A stretch of 64,000 nucleotides of DNA, from contig NZ_JAOWLB010000004.1 in assembly GCF_025751555.1 (NCBI RefSeq), positions 248,001-312,000 of the forward strand, read 5' to 3'. Source of the DNA: Ruegeria aquimaris (lineage in GTDB: Bacteria; Pseudomonadota; Alphaproteobacteria; Rhodobacterales; Rhodobacteraceae). The notes beneath the pieces were generated by a model. It saw only the letters and a program-made list of their open reading frames with translations, made no database searches and was not told where the DNA came from. A program made the translations under genes and the position numbers. Positions 50,751 through 59,579 of the stretch are shown piece after piece; the stretch's first letter is position 1, and every line of letters begins with the position of its first letter.

Positions 50751-51520
50751 CCCCGGTTCTTGAGGTACGCGGCCTCTCCAAGGCCTTTGGCGGGGTACAG
50801 GCGGTCGACGATGTCAGCTTTGAGTTGCGACAGGGAGAGTTCCTTGCCCTGATCGGCCCCAATGGTGCGGGCAAGACCACCTGTTTCAACATGCTCAACG
50901 GCTATCTGCCGCCCAGTTCCGGTTCGGTCAAGCTGAACGGGCGCGAGCTGATCGGCATGCCGCCGCGCCGGATCTGGCGGCTGGGGGTCGGGCGCACCTT
51001 TCAAATCACCGCGACCTTCCTGTCGATGACGGTGCTCGAGAATGTGCAGATGGCGCTGATCTCGCATCACCGCCGGGTCTATGACCTGTTTTCGCGGGCG
51101 ACGCGGATGTATCTGGACGAGGCGATGGCGCTGCTCGATCTGGTGTCGATGCGTGAACAAGCGGACCGGCCCTGTTCGGAACTGGCCTATGGCGACCTGA
51201 AACGGCTGGAACTGGCGATTGCGCTGGCGCATGAGCCGGCGCTCTTGCTGATGGACGAACCCACTGCCGGCATGGCCCCGTCCGAGCGCGTGGCGCTGAT
51301 GGCGCTGACGGCGGATATCGTGGCGCGCGGGCATGTCTCGGTCGTGTTCACCGAACATGACATGGACGTGGTGTTCGCCCATGCTCACCGGATCCTTGTG
51401 CTCAACCGCGGCCGGTTGATCGCCGAGGGCACCGGCGCCGAGATCCGTGCCAACCCGCTGGTGCAAGAGGTCTATCTGGGCGGCGGCCGCCTGTTCGAGA
51501 AGGAGCGCGGCAATGCTTGA
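50747..51520 (+). CDS. Liv-type ABC transporter ATP-binding protein (LivG-like)
   Basis: The 257-residue ATPase has Walker A GPNGAGKTT (about 40), the signature region SELAYGDLKRLELAIAL (about 145) where LAYGD stands for LSGGQ, Walker B LLLMDEPTAGM (about 167) and the H-loop EHDMDVVF (about 205). The length and the long segment between Walker A and signature are of LivG type. It overlaps the livF-like gene by eight bases. Confidence 0.93.
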   Translation: MTPVLEVRGLSKAFGGVQAVDDVSFELRQGEFLALIGPNGAGKTTCFNMLNGYLPPSSGSVKLNGRELIGMPPRRIWRLGVGRTFQITATFLSMTVLENVQMALISHHRRVYDLFSRATRMYLDEAMALLDLVSMREQADRPCSELAYGDLKRLELAIALAHEPALLLMDEPTAGMAPSERVALMALTADIVARGHVSVVFTEHDMDVVFAHAHRILVLNRGRLIAEGTGAEIRANPLVQEVYLGGGRLFEKERGNA

Positions 51521-52214
51521 GATCGACGGCCTCACCGCCCGCTACGGGCGCGCGCAGATCCTGAACGGCGTGTCGCTGACACTGGGCGATAACGAAGTGG
51601 TGGCACTGTTGGGCCGCAACGGCGCGGGCAAGTCCACCACGATGAAATCGGTGATGGGTCTGGTGCGCCAGACCGGTGGCAGCATCCGCCACGGCGGACA
51701 GGAGATCAGAGGACGGGCGTCCCACACCATCTGCCGTGCGGGCATCGGATACGTGCCCGAAGACAGGCGCATCTTTGGCGAACTGACGGTAGAGGAAAAC
51801 CTCGAAGTTGGCCGCCGCCCCGCCCGCGAGGGCGCCCCGCAATGGACCACCGAACACCTGTTCCAGCTGTTCCCGAATCTCGCGGAACGGCGGCGCAACC
51901 TGGGCAAGCAGCTGTCGGGCGGGGAACAGCAGATGCTGACCATCGCGCGGACGCTGATGGGCAACCCCTCGCTGGTGCTGCTGGATGAACCCAGCGAAGG
52001 CATCGCCCCTGTGATCGTCGAGCAGATGGCCAATGTGATTTCAGAGTTGAAACGCGAGGGGCTGTCGGTGCTGATCTCGGAGCAGAACCTGCATTTCGCG
52101 CGCGAGGTGTCGGACCGGGCCTATATCATCGAAAAGGGAACCATGCGGTACGAGGGAAAGTTCTCGGACCTGGATGCAAACCCCGAGATTTCAACCAAGT
52201 ACCTTGCCGTGTGA
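51513..52214 (+). CDS. Liv-type ABC transporter ATP-binding protein (LivF-like)
   Basis: The 233-residue ATPase has Walker A GRNGAGKST (about 36), the signature LSGGEQQMLTIARTL (about 135), Walker B LVLLDEPSEGIAP (about 157) and a switch segment ISEQNLHFA. ATG 51513 (MLEIDGLTARYGRAQIL) gives the normal LivF start inside the end of the previous gene, with AAGGAG upstream. It completes the transporter of the operon. Confidence 0.93.
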   Translation: MLEIDGLTARYGRAQILNGVSLTLGDNEVVALLGRNGAGKSTTMKSVMGLVRQTGGSIRHGGQEIRGRASHTICRAGIGYVPEDRRIFGELTVEENLEVGRRPAREGAPQWTTEHLFQLFPNLAERRRNLGKQLSGGEQQMLTIARTLMGNPSLVLLDEPSEGIAPVIVEQMANVISELKREGLSVLISEQNLHFAREVSDRAYIIEKGTMRYEGKFSDLDANPEISTKYLAV

Positions 52215-52250
52215 CCGCCCATTGGGCGAGGGCACCGGAGAAAGGGACAG

Positions 52251-52688
52251 ATGAACGACAAGGCAGAGCACGAGACCGGCCCCTACCTGCTCGACGATCA
52301 GGTCGGCTACATCCTGCGTCTGGCCAGCCAGCGCCATGCAGCGATCTTTCAGGCCCATGCCGTCGAAGGGTTGACCGCCACCCAGTTCGCCGCGCTGGTG
52401 CGCCTGTCCGAGCATGGGAAGTGCTCACAAAACCGGCTTGGACGACTGGCGGCGATGGACGTCGCCACCATCAAGGGGGTGGTCGACCGGCTACGGCAGA
52501 AGGGGCTGACGCTGACCGAACCCGATCCCGACGACAAGCGCCGGACGCTGATTTCGCTGTCAGCCGAGGGCGAAGCGCTGGTCGCGCGCATGAAAGAGGC
52601 GGGCGCGCGGATCACCGAAGAGACGCTGGCGCCGCTCAGCCCGGCTGAACAGCGCAATCTGATCCGGCTCTTGCAAAAGATCTCATGA
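52251..52688 (+). CDS. MarR-family transcriptional regulator
   Basis: The 145-residue protein has the winged helix-turn-helix of MarR: LTATQFAALVRLSEHGKCSQNRLGRLAAMDVATIKGVVDRLRQKGL then the wing DPDDKRRTLISLSAEG. Small MarR proteins bind short palindromes as dimers and are released by the substrate of the pathway. It is the last gene of the forward catabolic operon and overlaps the stop of the CoA-transferase gene tail to tail by six bases. The 14-bp palindromes at 40407 and 55033 are its likely sites. AAAGGGACAG precedes the start. Confidence 0.9.
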   Translation: MNDKAEHETGPYLLDDQVGYILRLASQRHAAIFQAHAVEGLTATQFAALVRLSEHGKCSQNRLGRLAAMDVATIKGVVDRLRQKGLTLTEPDPDDKRRTLISLSAEGEALVARMKEAGARITEETLAPLSPAEQRNLIRLLQKIS

Positions 52689-53798
52689 CCGGGCGGGCTT
52701 CTTTGGCGAAGCCCTGTCCAGCACGAGGTCCGAACGCGAAAACCGGATCGGCGTGCGCAGGCCCGGCACGCCCTCGGGCTCGATCCGCATGCCGCGATGG
52801 GCGATCTGCGGGTCGGCCAGCGCCTCGGCCACCGAATTGATCGGCCCGCCCGGCACGCCGCCCTTTTCCAGCGCGGCCAGCAGATCCGCCTTGGTCCATT
52901 TCAGGCAGGCTGCCGTCAGCAGCTCGGTCATCTCGGCCCGGTGCGCGACCCGGTCGGGATTGGTGGTAAAGCGCGGATCGGCAATCAGCTCGGCCACACC
53001 AAGAATGGTGCAGAGCGTGCCATATTGCCGGTCATTGCCGCAGGCGATGATGATATGGCCATCGGCCACCGGGAACACCTGATACGGCACGATATTGGGA
53101 TGGGCATTACCCAGCCGTGTCGGGCAGTTGCCCGAGGCGAGAAAGTTCATCGCCTGATTTGCCAGCACCCCGGTCATGCAGTCGAGCAGGCTGAGATCCA
53201 CATGCTGGCCCAGCCCCGAGCGTTCGCGTTCCGCCAGCGCGGCCTGAATGCCGATGACGCCATAGAGTCCGGTAAAGATATCGGCAAAGGCAACGCCGAT
53301 CTTTTGCGGCTCGCCCGCCGGATCGCCGGTCAGGTCCATGATGCCGCTCATGCCCTGGATCAGGAAATCGTATCCGGCCCGATGGGCATAGGGGCCGTCC
53401 TGTCCAAACCCGGTGACCGAGCAATAGACAAGGCGCGGATTGACCTCTTTGACGCTGTCATAGTCGAGGCCGAATTTCTTCAGCCCGCCGACCTTGAAGT
53501 TCTCGATCAGCACATCGGCCTCGCGGATCAGGTCGAGCAGTTTGTCGCGGTCGCCCGCGTCGCCGAAATCGAGCGCGATCGAGGTCTTGCCCCGGTTTGC
53601 ACCGTGGAAATAGGCGGCCGAGCGGTCGCCCTCGCGCTCGATAAAGGGCGGGCCCCATTTGCGGGTGTCGTCGCCCTCGGGGCTTTCGACCTTGAGCACT
53701 TCGGCGCCCAGATCGGCCAGGGTCTGTCCAATCCACGGCCCCGCCAGAATACGGGCCAGTTCGACCACTTTCAGCCCTTGCAACGGTGCGCTCATCAT
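52683..53798 (-). CDS. CaiB/BaiF-family (class III) CoA transferase
   Basis: The 371-residue protein begins with the family opening LQGLKVVELARILAGPWIGQTLADLGAEVLKVE. It continues with FKVGGLKKFGLDYDSVKEVNPRLVYCSVTGFGQDGPYAHRAGYD in mid-sequence and has the likely catalytic Asp in GVAFADIFTGLYG (about residue 170). These enzymes move CoA between carboxylic acids. Beside an enamidase homologue, a glutarate-type dicarboxylate is a sensible acceptor, feeding glutaryl-CoA breakdown. Exact substrates cannot be read. Its 42-bp gap to the enamidase gene implies one operon on this strand. Confidence 0.88.
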   Translation of the reverse strand: MMSAPLQGLKVVELARILAGPWIGQTLADLGAEVLKVESPEGDDTRKWGPPFIEREGDRSAAYFHGANRGKTSIALDFGDAGDRDKLLDLIREADVLIENFKVGGLKKFGLDYDSVKEVNPRLVYCSVTGFGQDGPYAHRAGYDFLIQGMSGIMDLTGDPAGEPQKIGVAFADIFTGLYGVIGIQAALAERERSGLGQHVDLSLLDCMTGVLANQAMNFLASGNCPTRLGNAHPNIVPYQVFPVADGHIIIACGNDRQYGTLCTILGVAELIADPRFTTNPDRVAHRAEMTELLTAACLKWTKADLLAALEKGGVPGGPINSVAEALADPQIAHRGMRIEPEGVPGLRTPIRFSRSDLVLDRASPKKPARS

Positions 53799-53839
53799 TC
53801 CTGCCCTTACTGCCGCGTTCCCCTGGGGCAGGTTCTGCC

Positions 53840-55006
53840 CTAGCTGACGATCCGGGGCAAGCGGGTTGCGGGTGGGGTGTTGCGGCTGCGCTCGCTGCGC
53901 ACCACCCCGTCGATCACGGTCATGCCGACGCCGGGCAGGTTGCCAAGTTGCACTGACTCCAAAATGGTCCGGCCCGGCGCATGCTGCGCCTGATCCATCA
54001 GCACAAAATCGGCGGCATAGCCGCGCTCCAGCAGGCCAGTATCCAGCTCGCGCTGGCGGGCGGTGTTGCCATTGGCAAAGCAGAACGCGATTTCGGCCGG
54101 GACATTGCCCAGCGCCGACAGCATCGCAACCATGCGCAGGATGCCCAGCGGCTGCACGCCCGAACCCGCCGGCCCATCGGTGCCAAGAATGATCCGGTCC
54201 ATCTGCTTGAGTTCACGGGCGGTATTGAGCGTCAACAGCGCCGCGCGTTCGTTGCCGTTATGCACGATCTCCAGCCCGGCGGTGCAGCTTTCGCACAGGC
54301 ACATGATCTGGTCGTCGGGCAGCGCCGAATGGCCTCCGTTGATATGGCCGATCACATCGGTTCCGGTTTCCAGCACCATGTCAGCGTCAATCAGCCCCGA
54401 TCCGGGGATCGAGGGGCCACCGGTATGAATGGTGGACTGGATACCGTATTTGCGCGCCCAGTCGACCATCTGGCGGGCGGTCTTGCCGTCCTTGACGGTG
54501 CCCAATCCGACCTCGCCCAGCAGTTTCACTCCGGCATCGGCCAGTTCCTTGAAATCCTGCTCGACCATCCCGTGCTCGATCACCGGCGCGCCGGCCATCA
54601 CCTTGACGCCCGAGGGGCGGAAATTCTCGTACCAGCGCTGTGCCGCGATGGCCATCGCCTTGAGGCCGACGATATCCTTGGGTCGGCCCGGCATATGCAC
54701 CTCGCCCGCCGAAATCAGCGTGGTCACGCCGCCATGCAGGGTGCTGTCGATCCAGTGGAGCTGTTGCTGGCGCGGGGTATAGTCGCCCACTACCGGGTGG
54801 ACATGGCTGTCGATCAGACCGGGCGCCAGGGTGACACCATTGGCGTCGATCAGCGTGTCGGCGCCTTCGGTGTCCAGATCGGCCTCGTATCCCCAATCCG
54901 AGATCCGCCCGTCGATGGCGATGACGCAATCGCCGTCATAGATCGGCTCTTCCATCTTGCCCGACAGCAACAGGCCGATATTGGTGATCACAAGCTTGCC
55001 CGACAT
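53840..55006 (-). CDS. ena: enamidase homologue (amidohydrolase superfamily)
   Basis: The 388-residue protein has amidohydrolase metal ligands His68 and His70 (DSHVHP), Glu165 (GEVGLGT) in the place of the carboxylated lysine, His194 (IHTGG), His221 (GHINGG) and Asp277 (LGTDGPAGSG). From memory, the segments GDYTPRQ, HGGVTTLISAG, GRPKD, HTGGPSIPGS and C-terminal RNTPPA match Eubacterium barkeri enamidase. That Fe/Zn enzyme opens 1,4,5,6-tetrahydro-6-oxonicotinate to 2-formylglutarate and ammonia. Its gene leads the minus-strand two-gene operon, with GGAGGG before the start and the shared palindrome 27-40 bp upstream. The match is better than for generic dihydroorotase or imidazolonepropionase relatives. 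Confidence 0.82.
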   Translation of the reverse strand: MSGKLVITNIGLLLSGKMEEPIYDGDCVIAIDGRISDWGYEADLDTEGADTLIDANGVTLAPGLIDSHVHPVVGDYTPRQQQLHWIDSTLHGGVTTLISAGEVHMPGRPKDIVGLKAMAIAAQRWYENFRPSGVKVMAGAPVIEHGMVEQDFKELADAGVKLLGEVGLGTVKDGKTARQMVDWARKYGIQSTIHTGGPSIPGSGLIDADMVLETGTDVIGHINGGHSALPDDQIMCLCESCTAGLEIVHNGNERAALLTLNTARELKQMDRIILGTDGPAGSGVQPLGILRMVAMLSALGNVPAEIAFCFANGNTARQRELDTGLLERGYAADFVLMDQAQHAPGRTILESVQLGNLPGVGMTVIDGVVRSERSRNTPPATRLPRIVS

Positions 55007-55032
55007 GGCGCCCTCCGCGAAACGAGAAACTC

Positions 55033-55046
55033 GTTAGCACGCTAAC
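55033..55046. promoter_or_regulatory. 14-bp palindromic operator, copy B (GTTAGCACGCTAAC)
   Basis: This copy has perfect 6-bp arms (GTTAGC and GCTAAC) around two bases and differs by one base from copy A at 40407. It lies 27 bp upstream of the enamidase start on the minus strand, with TTGACC (55066 to 55061) as a possible -35 element. The two copies tie the divergent ends of the island into one regulon. Confidence 0.65.
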
Positions 55047-55090
55047 ATAGTCGCGGATTCGGTCAAGCGCCGGTTGGGCGGCCTCAAGGA

Positions 55091-56188
55091 TCAGGTGTTG
55101 AACAGGAAGTGCAGCACGTCGCCATCCTTGACGATGTAGCTCTTGCCTTCGGACCGCATCTTACCCGCCTCTTTGGCGCCCTGCTCGCCGTTGCAGGCGA
55201 CATAGTCGTCATAGGCGATGGTTTCGGCGCGGATGAAGCCCTTTTCGAAATCGCCATGGATCACGCCCGCCGCCTGCGGCGCGGCGGTCCCCCGACGGAT
55301 GGTCCAGGCGCGCGCCTCCTTGGGGCCGACGGTGAAATAGGTTTCCAGATGCAAAAGCGCGTAGCCTGCCTTGATCAGCCGGTCGAGCCCGGCCTCCTCC
55401 AGCCCCATCTCTTCCAGGAACATGGCGGCCTCGTCATCTTCGAGCTGGCTGATTTCTTCCTCGATCTGGGCCGAGATGATCACATGGCTGTTGCCCTGCG
55501 CGGCGGCCATTTCAGCGACGCGGGTGGAATGGGCATTGCCCTCGGCCGCCTCTGCCTCGCCCACGTTGCAGACATAGAGCACCGGTTTGGTGGTCAACAG
55601 TTGCAGCATCTTCCAGGCCTTGGCGTCTTCGTCGCTGACCTCGACCACACGGGCGGGTTTGCCATCCTCGAGCGCCGCCTGGGCCATAGCCAGCAGCCGG
55701 TCCTGCTGCTGCGCATCCTTATCATTGCCCTTGAGCTTGCGCACCAGATTGGCGCGGCGCTTCTCGATGCTTTCAAGATCGGCGAGCATCAATTCGGTTT
55801 CGATGGTTTCGGCGTCAGCCACCGGGTCGACGCGGCCCTCGACATGGGTCACGTCGCCATCCTCGAAACAGCGCAGCACATGGGCGATGGCATCGACCTC
55901 GCGGATATTGGCCAGGAACTGGTTGCCCAGCCCCTCGCCCTTGGAGGCGCCTTTGACCAGACCGGCGATGTCCACAAAGGTCATGCGGGTCGGGATGATC
56001 TGTTTCGACTTGGCAATCGCGGCCAGCTTGTCCAGCCGGGCATCGGGCACGCCCACCTCGCCCACGTTGGGCTCGATCGTGCAGAAGGGGAAGTTTGCCG
56101 CCTGCGCCGCCGCGGTGCGGGTCAATGCGTTGAACAGGGTCGATTTGCCCACGTTCGGCAGACCCACGATACCCATTTTGAAACCCAT
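55091..56188 (-). CDS. ychF: redox-regulated ribosome-associated GTPase/ATPase YchF
   Basis: The 365-residue protein has the OLA1/YchF layout: P-loop [17 protein letters not shown] at the start, switch region [35 protein letters not shown], the coiled coil near residues 125-200 and a C-terminal TGS domain ([40 protein letters not shown]). ATG 56188 is preceded by AGGAGA. The specificity element for ATP over GTP is the NVGE type. It is a single-gene unit with no link to its neighbours. Confidence 0.96.
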   Translation of the reverse strand: MGFKMGIVGLPNVGKSTLFNALTRTAAAQAANFPFCTIEPNVGEVGVPDARLDKLAAIAKSKQIIPTRMTFVDIAGLVKGASKGEGLGNQFLANIREVDAIAHVLRCFEDGDVTHVEGRVDPVADAETIETELMLADLESIEKRRANLVRKLKGNDKDAQQQDRLLAMAQAALEDGKPARVVEVSDEDAKAWKMLQLLTTKPVLYVCNVGEAEAAEGNAHSTRVAEMAAAQGNSHVIISAQIEEEISQLEDDEAAMFLEEMGLEEAGLDRLIKAGYALLHLETYFTVGPKEARAWTIRRGTAAPQAAGVIHGDFEKGFIRAETIAYDDYVACNGEQGAKEAGKMRSEGKSYIVKDGDVLHFLFNT

Positions 56189-56376
56189 GACCGTCTCCTG
56201 ATGCCATCCGACGGGGCCTTCTAGGCGGGAGCGGGCAAATGCGCAAGCCATGTGGCCCAACCACACGGCCGTGCGCTCACGAAACGTCGAGCAATCGTGA
56301 AATCTCACCGTCTTGAAGGTTTACAGGTCGGTACACCATTTGGGATCGAAACCAACTTATCCGACCAAAGGCCATC

Positions 56377-56865
56377 ATGAAACTTTTCGCCTACATTGCC
56401 GTGCTGGCAACCTGCTGCGCCGCTCCGCTCCATGCGCAATCCCTGATCCTTGGGACGGGATATGCCGATTTCCAACATGAAGGGTCAGAGGATCAGGCCG
56501 TCTTGTCGCTGGAGTACCAACATACGCCGTTCTGGGAACACGGCAGGTTGAGCGCCCGGCTGGCGGCGGCGGCCACGCTGCACAGCAACGGCGATTTTCA
56601 CCTGGGCGCCGGAGTTGCAAGCGAATATGCGTTTGATCGTAACTGGTTCATCGAGGTCAGCGTCCTGCCCGGCGTTTACTTCGAGGGCGAGGACAGCAAC
56701 ACGCTGGGCAGCCGGTTCGAGGTCCGCAGCCTGCTGGGCGTCGGTTATCGGTTCGACAATGGTGATGCCGTGTCGCTGGCGATCACGCACAAGTCGAACG
56801 CTTCAGTGTCCGAGTTCAACCCGGGCGTCAACTCGGTCCTGCTGCGGTTTCACCGCTCTTTCTGA
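56377..56865 (+). CDS. PagL-like outer-membrane lipid A deacylase homologue, catalytic Glu replaced
   Basis: The 162-residue protein has a signal peptide (MKLFAYIAVLATCCAAPLHA, then QSLIL), alternating beta-strand pattern and a C-terminal aromatic end (LLRFHRSF), as in outer-membrane barrels. The segment THKSNASVSEFNPGVNS matches the PagL HxSNA motif with its His and Ser. Fourteen residues after the His, where PagL has the catalytic Glu, there is Asn (codon 56830-56832). Activity as a lipid A 3-O-deacylase is thus doubtful. It is a single gene between ychF and trpA. The acyloxyacyl hydrolase family call is reasonably strong. Confidence 0.78.
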   Translation: MKLFAYIAVLATCCAAPLHAQSLILGTGYADFQHEGSEDQAVLSLEYQHTPFWEHGRLSARLAAAATLHSNGDFHLGAGVASEYAFDRNWFIEVSVLPGVYFEGEDSNTLGSRFEVRSLLGVGYRFDNGDAVSLAITHKSNASVSEFNPGVNSVLLRFHRSF

Positions 56866-56943
56866 TCCGTCTGGCGGGTGTGGGATTGATTTTCCGCGCG
56901 GTTTTCTGCACATCGGGCCGATAGCAGAACGCAAGGACGCCCG

Positions 56944-57735
56944 ATGACCCGTATCGACGCCAAATTCGCCGAGTTGAAAGCCCAAGGCAAGAAAGCCTTT
57001 GTCTCTTATGTGATGGCGGGGGATCCGGATTTCGACACCTCTCTGGAGCTGGTCAAGGGCCTGCCCGGCGCGGGTGTGGACATCATCGAACTGGGCCTGC
57101 CCTTTACCGACCCGATGGCGGATGGCCCGACCATCCAGCTGGCTGGTCAGCGGGCGCTGGATGGCGGCATGACCTTGCAGCGGACGCTGGATCTGGCGAC
57201 CGAGTTCCGCAAGACCGACGACACCACCCCCATCGTGATGATGGGCTATTACAACCCGATCTACAGCCGCGGCGTCGACCGGTTCCTGGCCGATGCCAAG
57301 GCCGCCGGGATCGACGGGCTGATCGTGGTGGACCTGCCGCCCGAGGAAGATGCCGAACTGTGCCTGCCCGCGCAGGCCGCCGGGCTGAACTTCATCCGTC
57401 TGGCGACGCCGACGACCGACGACAAGCGCCTGCCGCGCGTGCTGCAAAACACCTCGGGCTTTGTCTATTACGTGTCGATCACCGGGATCACCGGGTCGGC
57501 CGAGGCGCAGGCGACCGATGTCGGCCCAGAAGTGGCCCGGATCAAGGCTGCGACCGATCTGCCGGTGATCGTGGGGTTCGGCATCAACACGCCCGAGAAA
57601 TCGCGTGCCATCGCCAGCGTTGCCGATGGCGCCGTTGTCGGCTCTGCCATCGTGGCCCAGATCGGCGCGGGCAAGCCGGTGGCCGAGGTTCTGGCCTTTG
57701 TCAAAACATTGTCGGACGGCGCGCACAGCGCCTGA
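56944..57735 (+). CDS. trpA: tryptophan synthase alpha chain
   Basis: The 263-residue protein cleaves indole-3-glycerol phosphate to indole and glyceraldehyde 3-phosphate, working with TrpB. The catalytic Glu lies in [21 protein letters not shown] (about residues 45-65), together with the catalytic Asp in FTDPMADG. The phosphate-binding loop is near [13 protein letters not shown] (about 212), and SITGITGSA is near residue 180. Its partner trpB is in this window but about 5 kb away on the other strand, so the usual trpBA pair is split. It converges on the MaoC-like gene three bases beyond its stop. Confidence 0.97.
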   Translation: MTRIDAKFAELKAQGKKAFVSYVMAGDPDFDTSLELVKGLPGAGVDIIELGLPFTDPMADGPTIQLAGQRALDGGMTLQRTLDLATEFRKTDDTTPIVMMGYYNPIYSRGVDRFLADAKAAGIDGLIVVDLPPEEDAELCLPAQAAGLNFIRLATPTTDDKRLPRVLQNTSGFVYYVSITGITGSAEAQATDVGPEVARIKAATDLPVIVGFGINTPEKSRAIASVADGAVVGSAIVAQIGAGKPVAEVLAFVKTLSDGAHSA

Positions 57736-57738
57736 CCG

Positions 57739-58182
57739 TCAGGGCCGGCGCCGAAGGATGTTGACGCCCGAGTATTCGGCGACCTTCTGGCCATCCTGAT
57801 TGTAGATCTCGCTCAGCACCGTGATCCGGCCCCGGTCGGGTCGCGAGCGCGATGCCGTGCTGTCGGTGACCGTCGCCACCACGCGCAGCCTGTCGCCGGG
57901 GCGCACAGGCACCAACCATTTCACATCGGTCATCCCCGGCGAACCCATCGAGGCCTCTGCCCAAAGGCCCGATGCATACCAACGCTCGAACGCGGTGACG
58001 AGCGTGTGCCAGCCGCTGGCAATGATGCCCCCGAACGGGCCATCCTTGGCCGCCTCAGGGTCGATGTGGAACGGCTGTGGGTCCCATTTGCGCGCGAAAT
58101 CCATGATTTCTTCGCCAGTCATCTCCCAAGGCTCCGATTCATATCGGAAGCCAACGGGAAAATCCTCCCAATACTTTGTCAT
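57739..58182 (-). CDS. MaoC-like (R)-hydratase/dehydratase
   Basis: The 147-residue hotdog-fold protein carries the hydratase-2 type motif FARKWDPQPFHIDPEAAKDGPFGGIIASGWHT in residues about 29-60, in which the Asp of WDPQP and the His of FHID are the catalytic pair. Such enzymes hydrate enoyl-CoA esters, but short MaoC proteins have many substrates. The gene stands alone, divergent from the lldD-like gene, and its end is three bases from trpA. Confidence 0.85.
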   Translation of the reverse strand: MTKYWEDFPVGFRYESEPWEMTGEEIMDFARKWDPQPFHIDPEAAKDGPFGGIIASGWHTLVTAFERWYASGLWAEASMGSPGMTDVKWLVPVRPGDRLRVVATVTDSTASRSRPDRGRITVLSEIYNQDGQKVAEYSGVNILRRRP

Positions 58183-58252
58183 GCCACTTGCCCAAGCTTG
58201 ATCGTCGGGGGCACAGTGTCGCGGTCGGGGCGGATTGCCAAGCGATGAAATG

Positions 58253-58275
58253 ATTGGTAAACAAAACTAACCAAT
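58253..58275. promoter_or_regulatory. inverted repeat upstream of the alpha-hydroxy-acid dehydrogenase gene
   Basis: ATTGGT (58253-58258) and ACCAAT (58270-58275), 11 bases apart, lie 15 bp before the start codon. The half-site resembles the TTGGT/ACCAA arms of GntR-type LldR operators, but the spacing is longer than normal. Confidence 0.35.
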
Positions 58276-58290
58276 TTCGAGGGACTGCAC

Positions 58291-59454
58291 ATGGCCGTCA
58301 TTACCAATATCGAAGACCTCAAGCGGATATACGAACGCCGCGTGCCGCGCATGTTCTACGACTATGCCGAGAGCGGCAGCTGGACCGAGCAGACCTTTCG
58401 CGAGAACTCTTCTGACTTCGACCTGATCCGCCTGCGTCAGCGGGTGGCGGTGGACATGTCGGGCCGCTCGACCGCCAGCCAGATGGTGGGGCAGGACGTG
58501 GCGATGCCGGTGGCGCTGGCGCCCGTGGGGCTGACCGGCATGCAGCATGCGGATGGTGAGATCAAGGCCGCCCGCGCCGCCAATGAGTTTGGTGTGCCCT
58601 TTACCCTTTCGACCATGTCGATCAACTCGATCGAGGAGGTCGCCGAGGCCACCGGCCGCCCGTTCTGGTTCCAGCTCTACACCATGCGAGACACCGACTA
58701 TACCAGCCGTCTGATCCAGCGGGCCAAGGCCGCCAAGTGTTCCGCGCTGGTGATCACGCTTGACCTGCAAATCCTGGGCCAGCGCCACAAGGACCTGAAG
58801 AACGGCCTGTCCGCCCCGCCGAAACTGACCCCCAAGACCATCGCCAACCTGATGACGAAATGGGCCTGGGGGATCGAGATGCTGGGCGCCAAGCGGCGCA
58901 ACTTCGGCAATATCGTGGGCCATGTGCAGGGCGTGTCCGACACCGCCAACCTGGGCGCCTGGACCGCCGAGCAGTTCGACCCGAGCCTCGACTGGGGCAA
59001 GGTCGCCAAGCTGATGGAGCAATGGGACGGCAAGGTGATCCTGAAAGGCATCCTGGATGCCGAGGACGCAAAGATGGCCGTCAAGTTGGGCGCCGATGCC
59101 ATCGTGGTGTCAAACCACGGCGGTCGACAGCTTGATGGCGCGCTGAGTTCGATCCGGGTCCTGCCCGAAATCATGGACGCGGTGGGCGGCGATATCGAAG
59201 TGCATCTGGATAGCGGCATCCGCTCTGGCCAGGACGTGCTAAAGGCGCTGGCGCTGGGGGCCAAAGGCACCATGATCGGCCGCGCCTTTGTCTATGGTCT
59301 GGGCGCCATGGGACAGGCCGGGGTGAGCAAGGCGCTGGAGGTGATCCACCGCGAACTGGACGTCACCATGGCGCTGTGCGGCGAAAGGAACGTGGCCGAC
59401 CTGGGTCGCCACAACCTGCTGGTGCCCGAAGATTTTGGCGGTCGCTGGGCCTGA
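58291..59454 (+). CDS. lldD: FMN-dependent alpha-hydroxy-acid dehydrogenase (L-lactate dehydrogenase type)
   Basis: The 387-residue TIM-barrel flavoprotein oxidises L-lactate or a related 2-hydroxy acid to the keto acid at the membrane face. It has [19 protein letters not shown] at the start, [19 protein letters not shown] (about 72), [16 protein letters not shown] (about 128) and the signature [14 protein letters not shown] (about 273) with the catalytic His and Arg, followed by [29 protein letters not shown] precedes the start. Other substrates (glycolate, mandelate) are possible for this family. A terminator follows. Confidence 0.9.
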   Translation: MAVITNIEDLKRIYERRVPRMFYDYAESGSWTEQTFRENSSDFDLIRLRQRVAVDMSGRSTASQMVGQDVAMPVALAPVGLTGMQHADGEIKAARAANEFGVPFTLSTMSINSIEEVAEATGRPFWFQLYTMRDTDYTSRLIQRAKAAKCSALVITLDLQILGQRHKDLKNGLSAPPKLTPKTIANLMTKWAWGIEMLGAKRRNFGNIVGHVQGVSDTANLGAWTAEQFDPSLDWGKVAKLMEQWDGKVILKGILDAEDAKMAVKLGADAIVVSNHGGRQLDGALSSIRVLPEIMDAVGGDIEVHLDSGIRSGQDVLKALALGAKGTMIGRAFVYGLGAMGQAGVSKALEVIHRELDVTMALCGERNVADLGRHNLLVPEDFGGRWA

Positions 59455-59462
59455 TATCCTGC

Positions 59463-59493
59463 GGGATGGGCCTGATTGCCCATCCCCCCTTTT
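59463..59493 (+). terminator. rho-independent terminator after lldD
   Basis: GGGATGGGC and GCCCATCCC form a perfect 9-bp stem with a 6-base loop, followed by CCC and TTTT, nine bases after the stop codon. Confidence 0.85.
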
Positions 59494-59579
59494 CTTTGCA
59501 GCCGATTCCCTGTAAGAGCGCGGCTTCACGCGGGGCTACAGCCTTGGAGGAGCCCCGCCCTAACTTTGGAGATACTATC

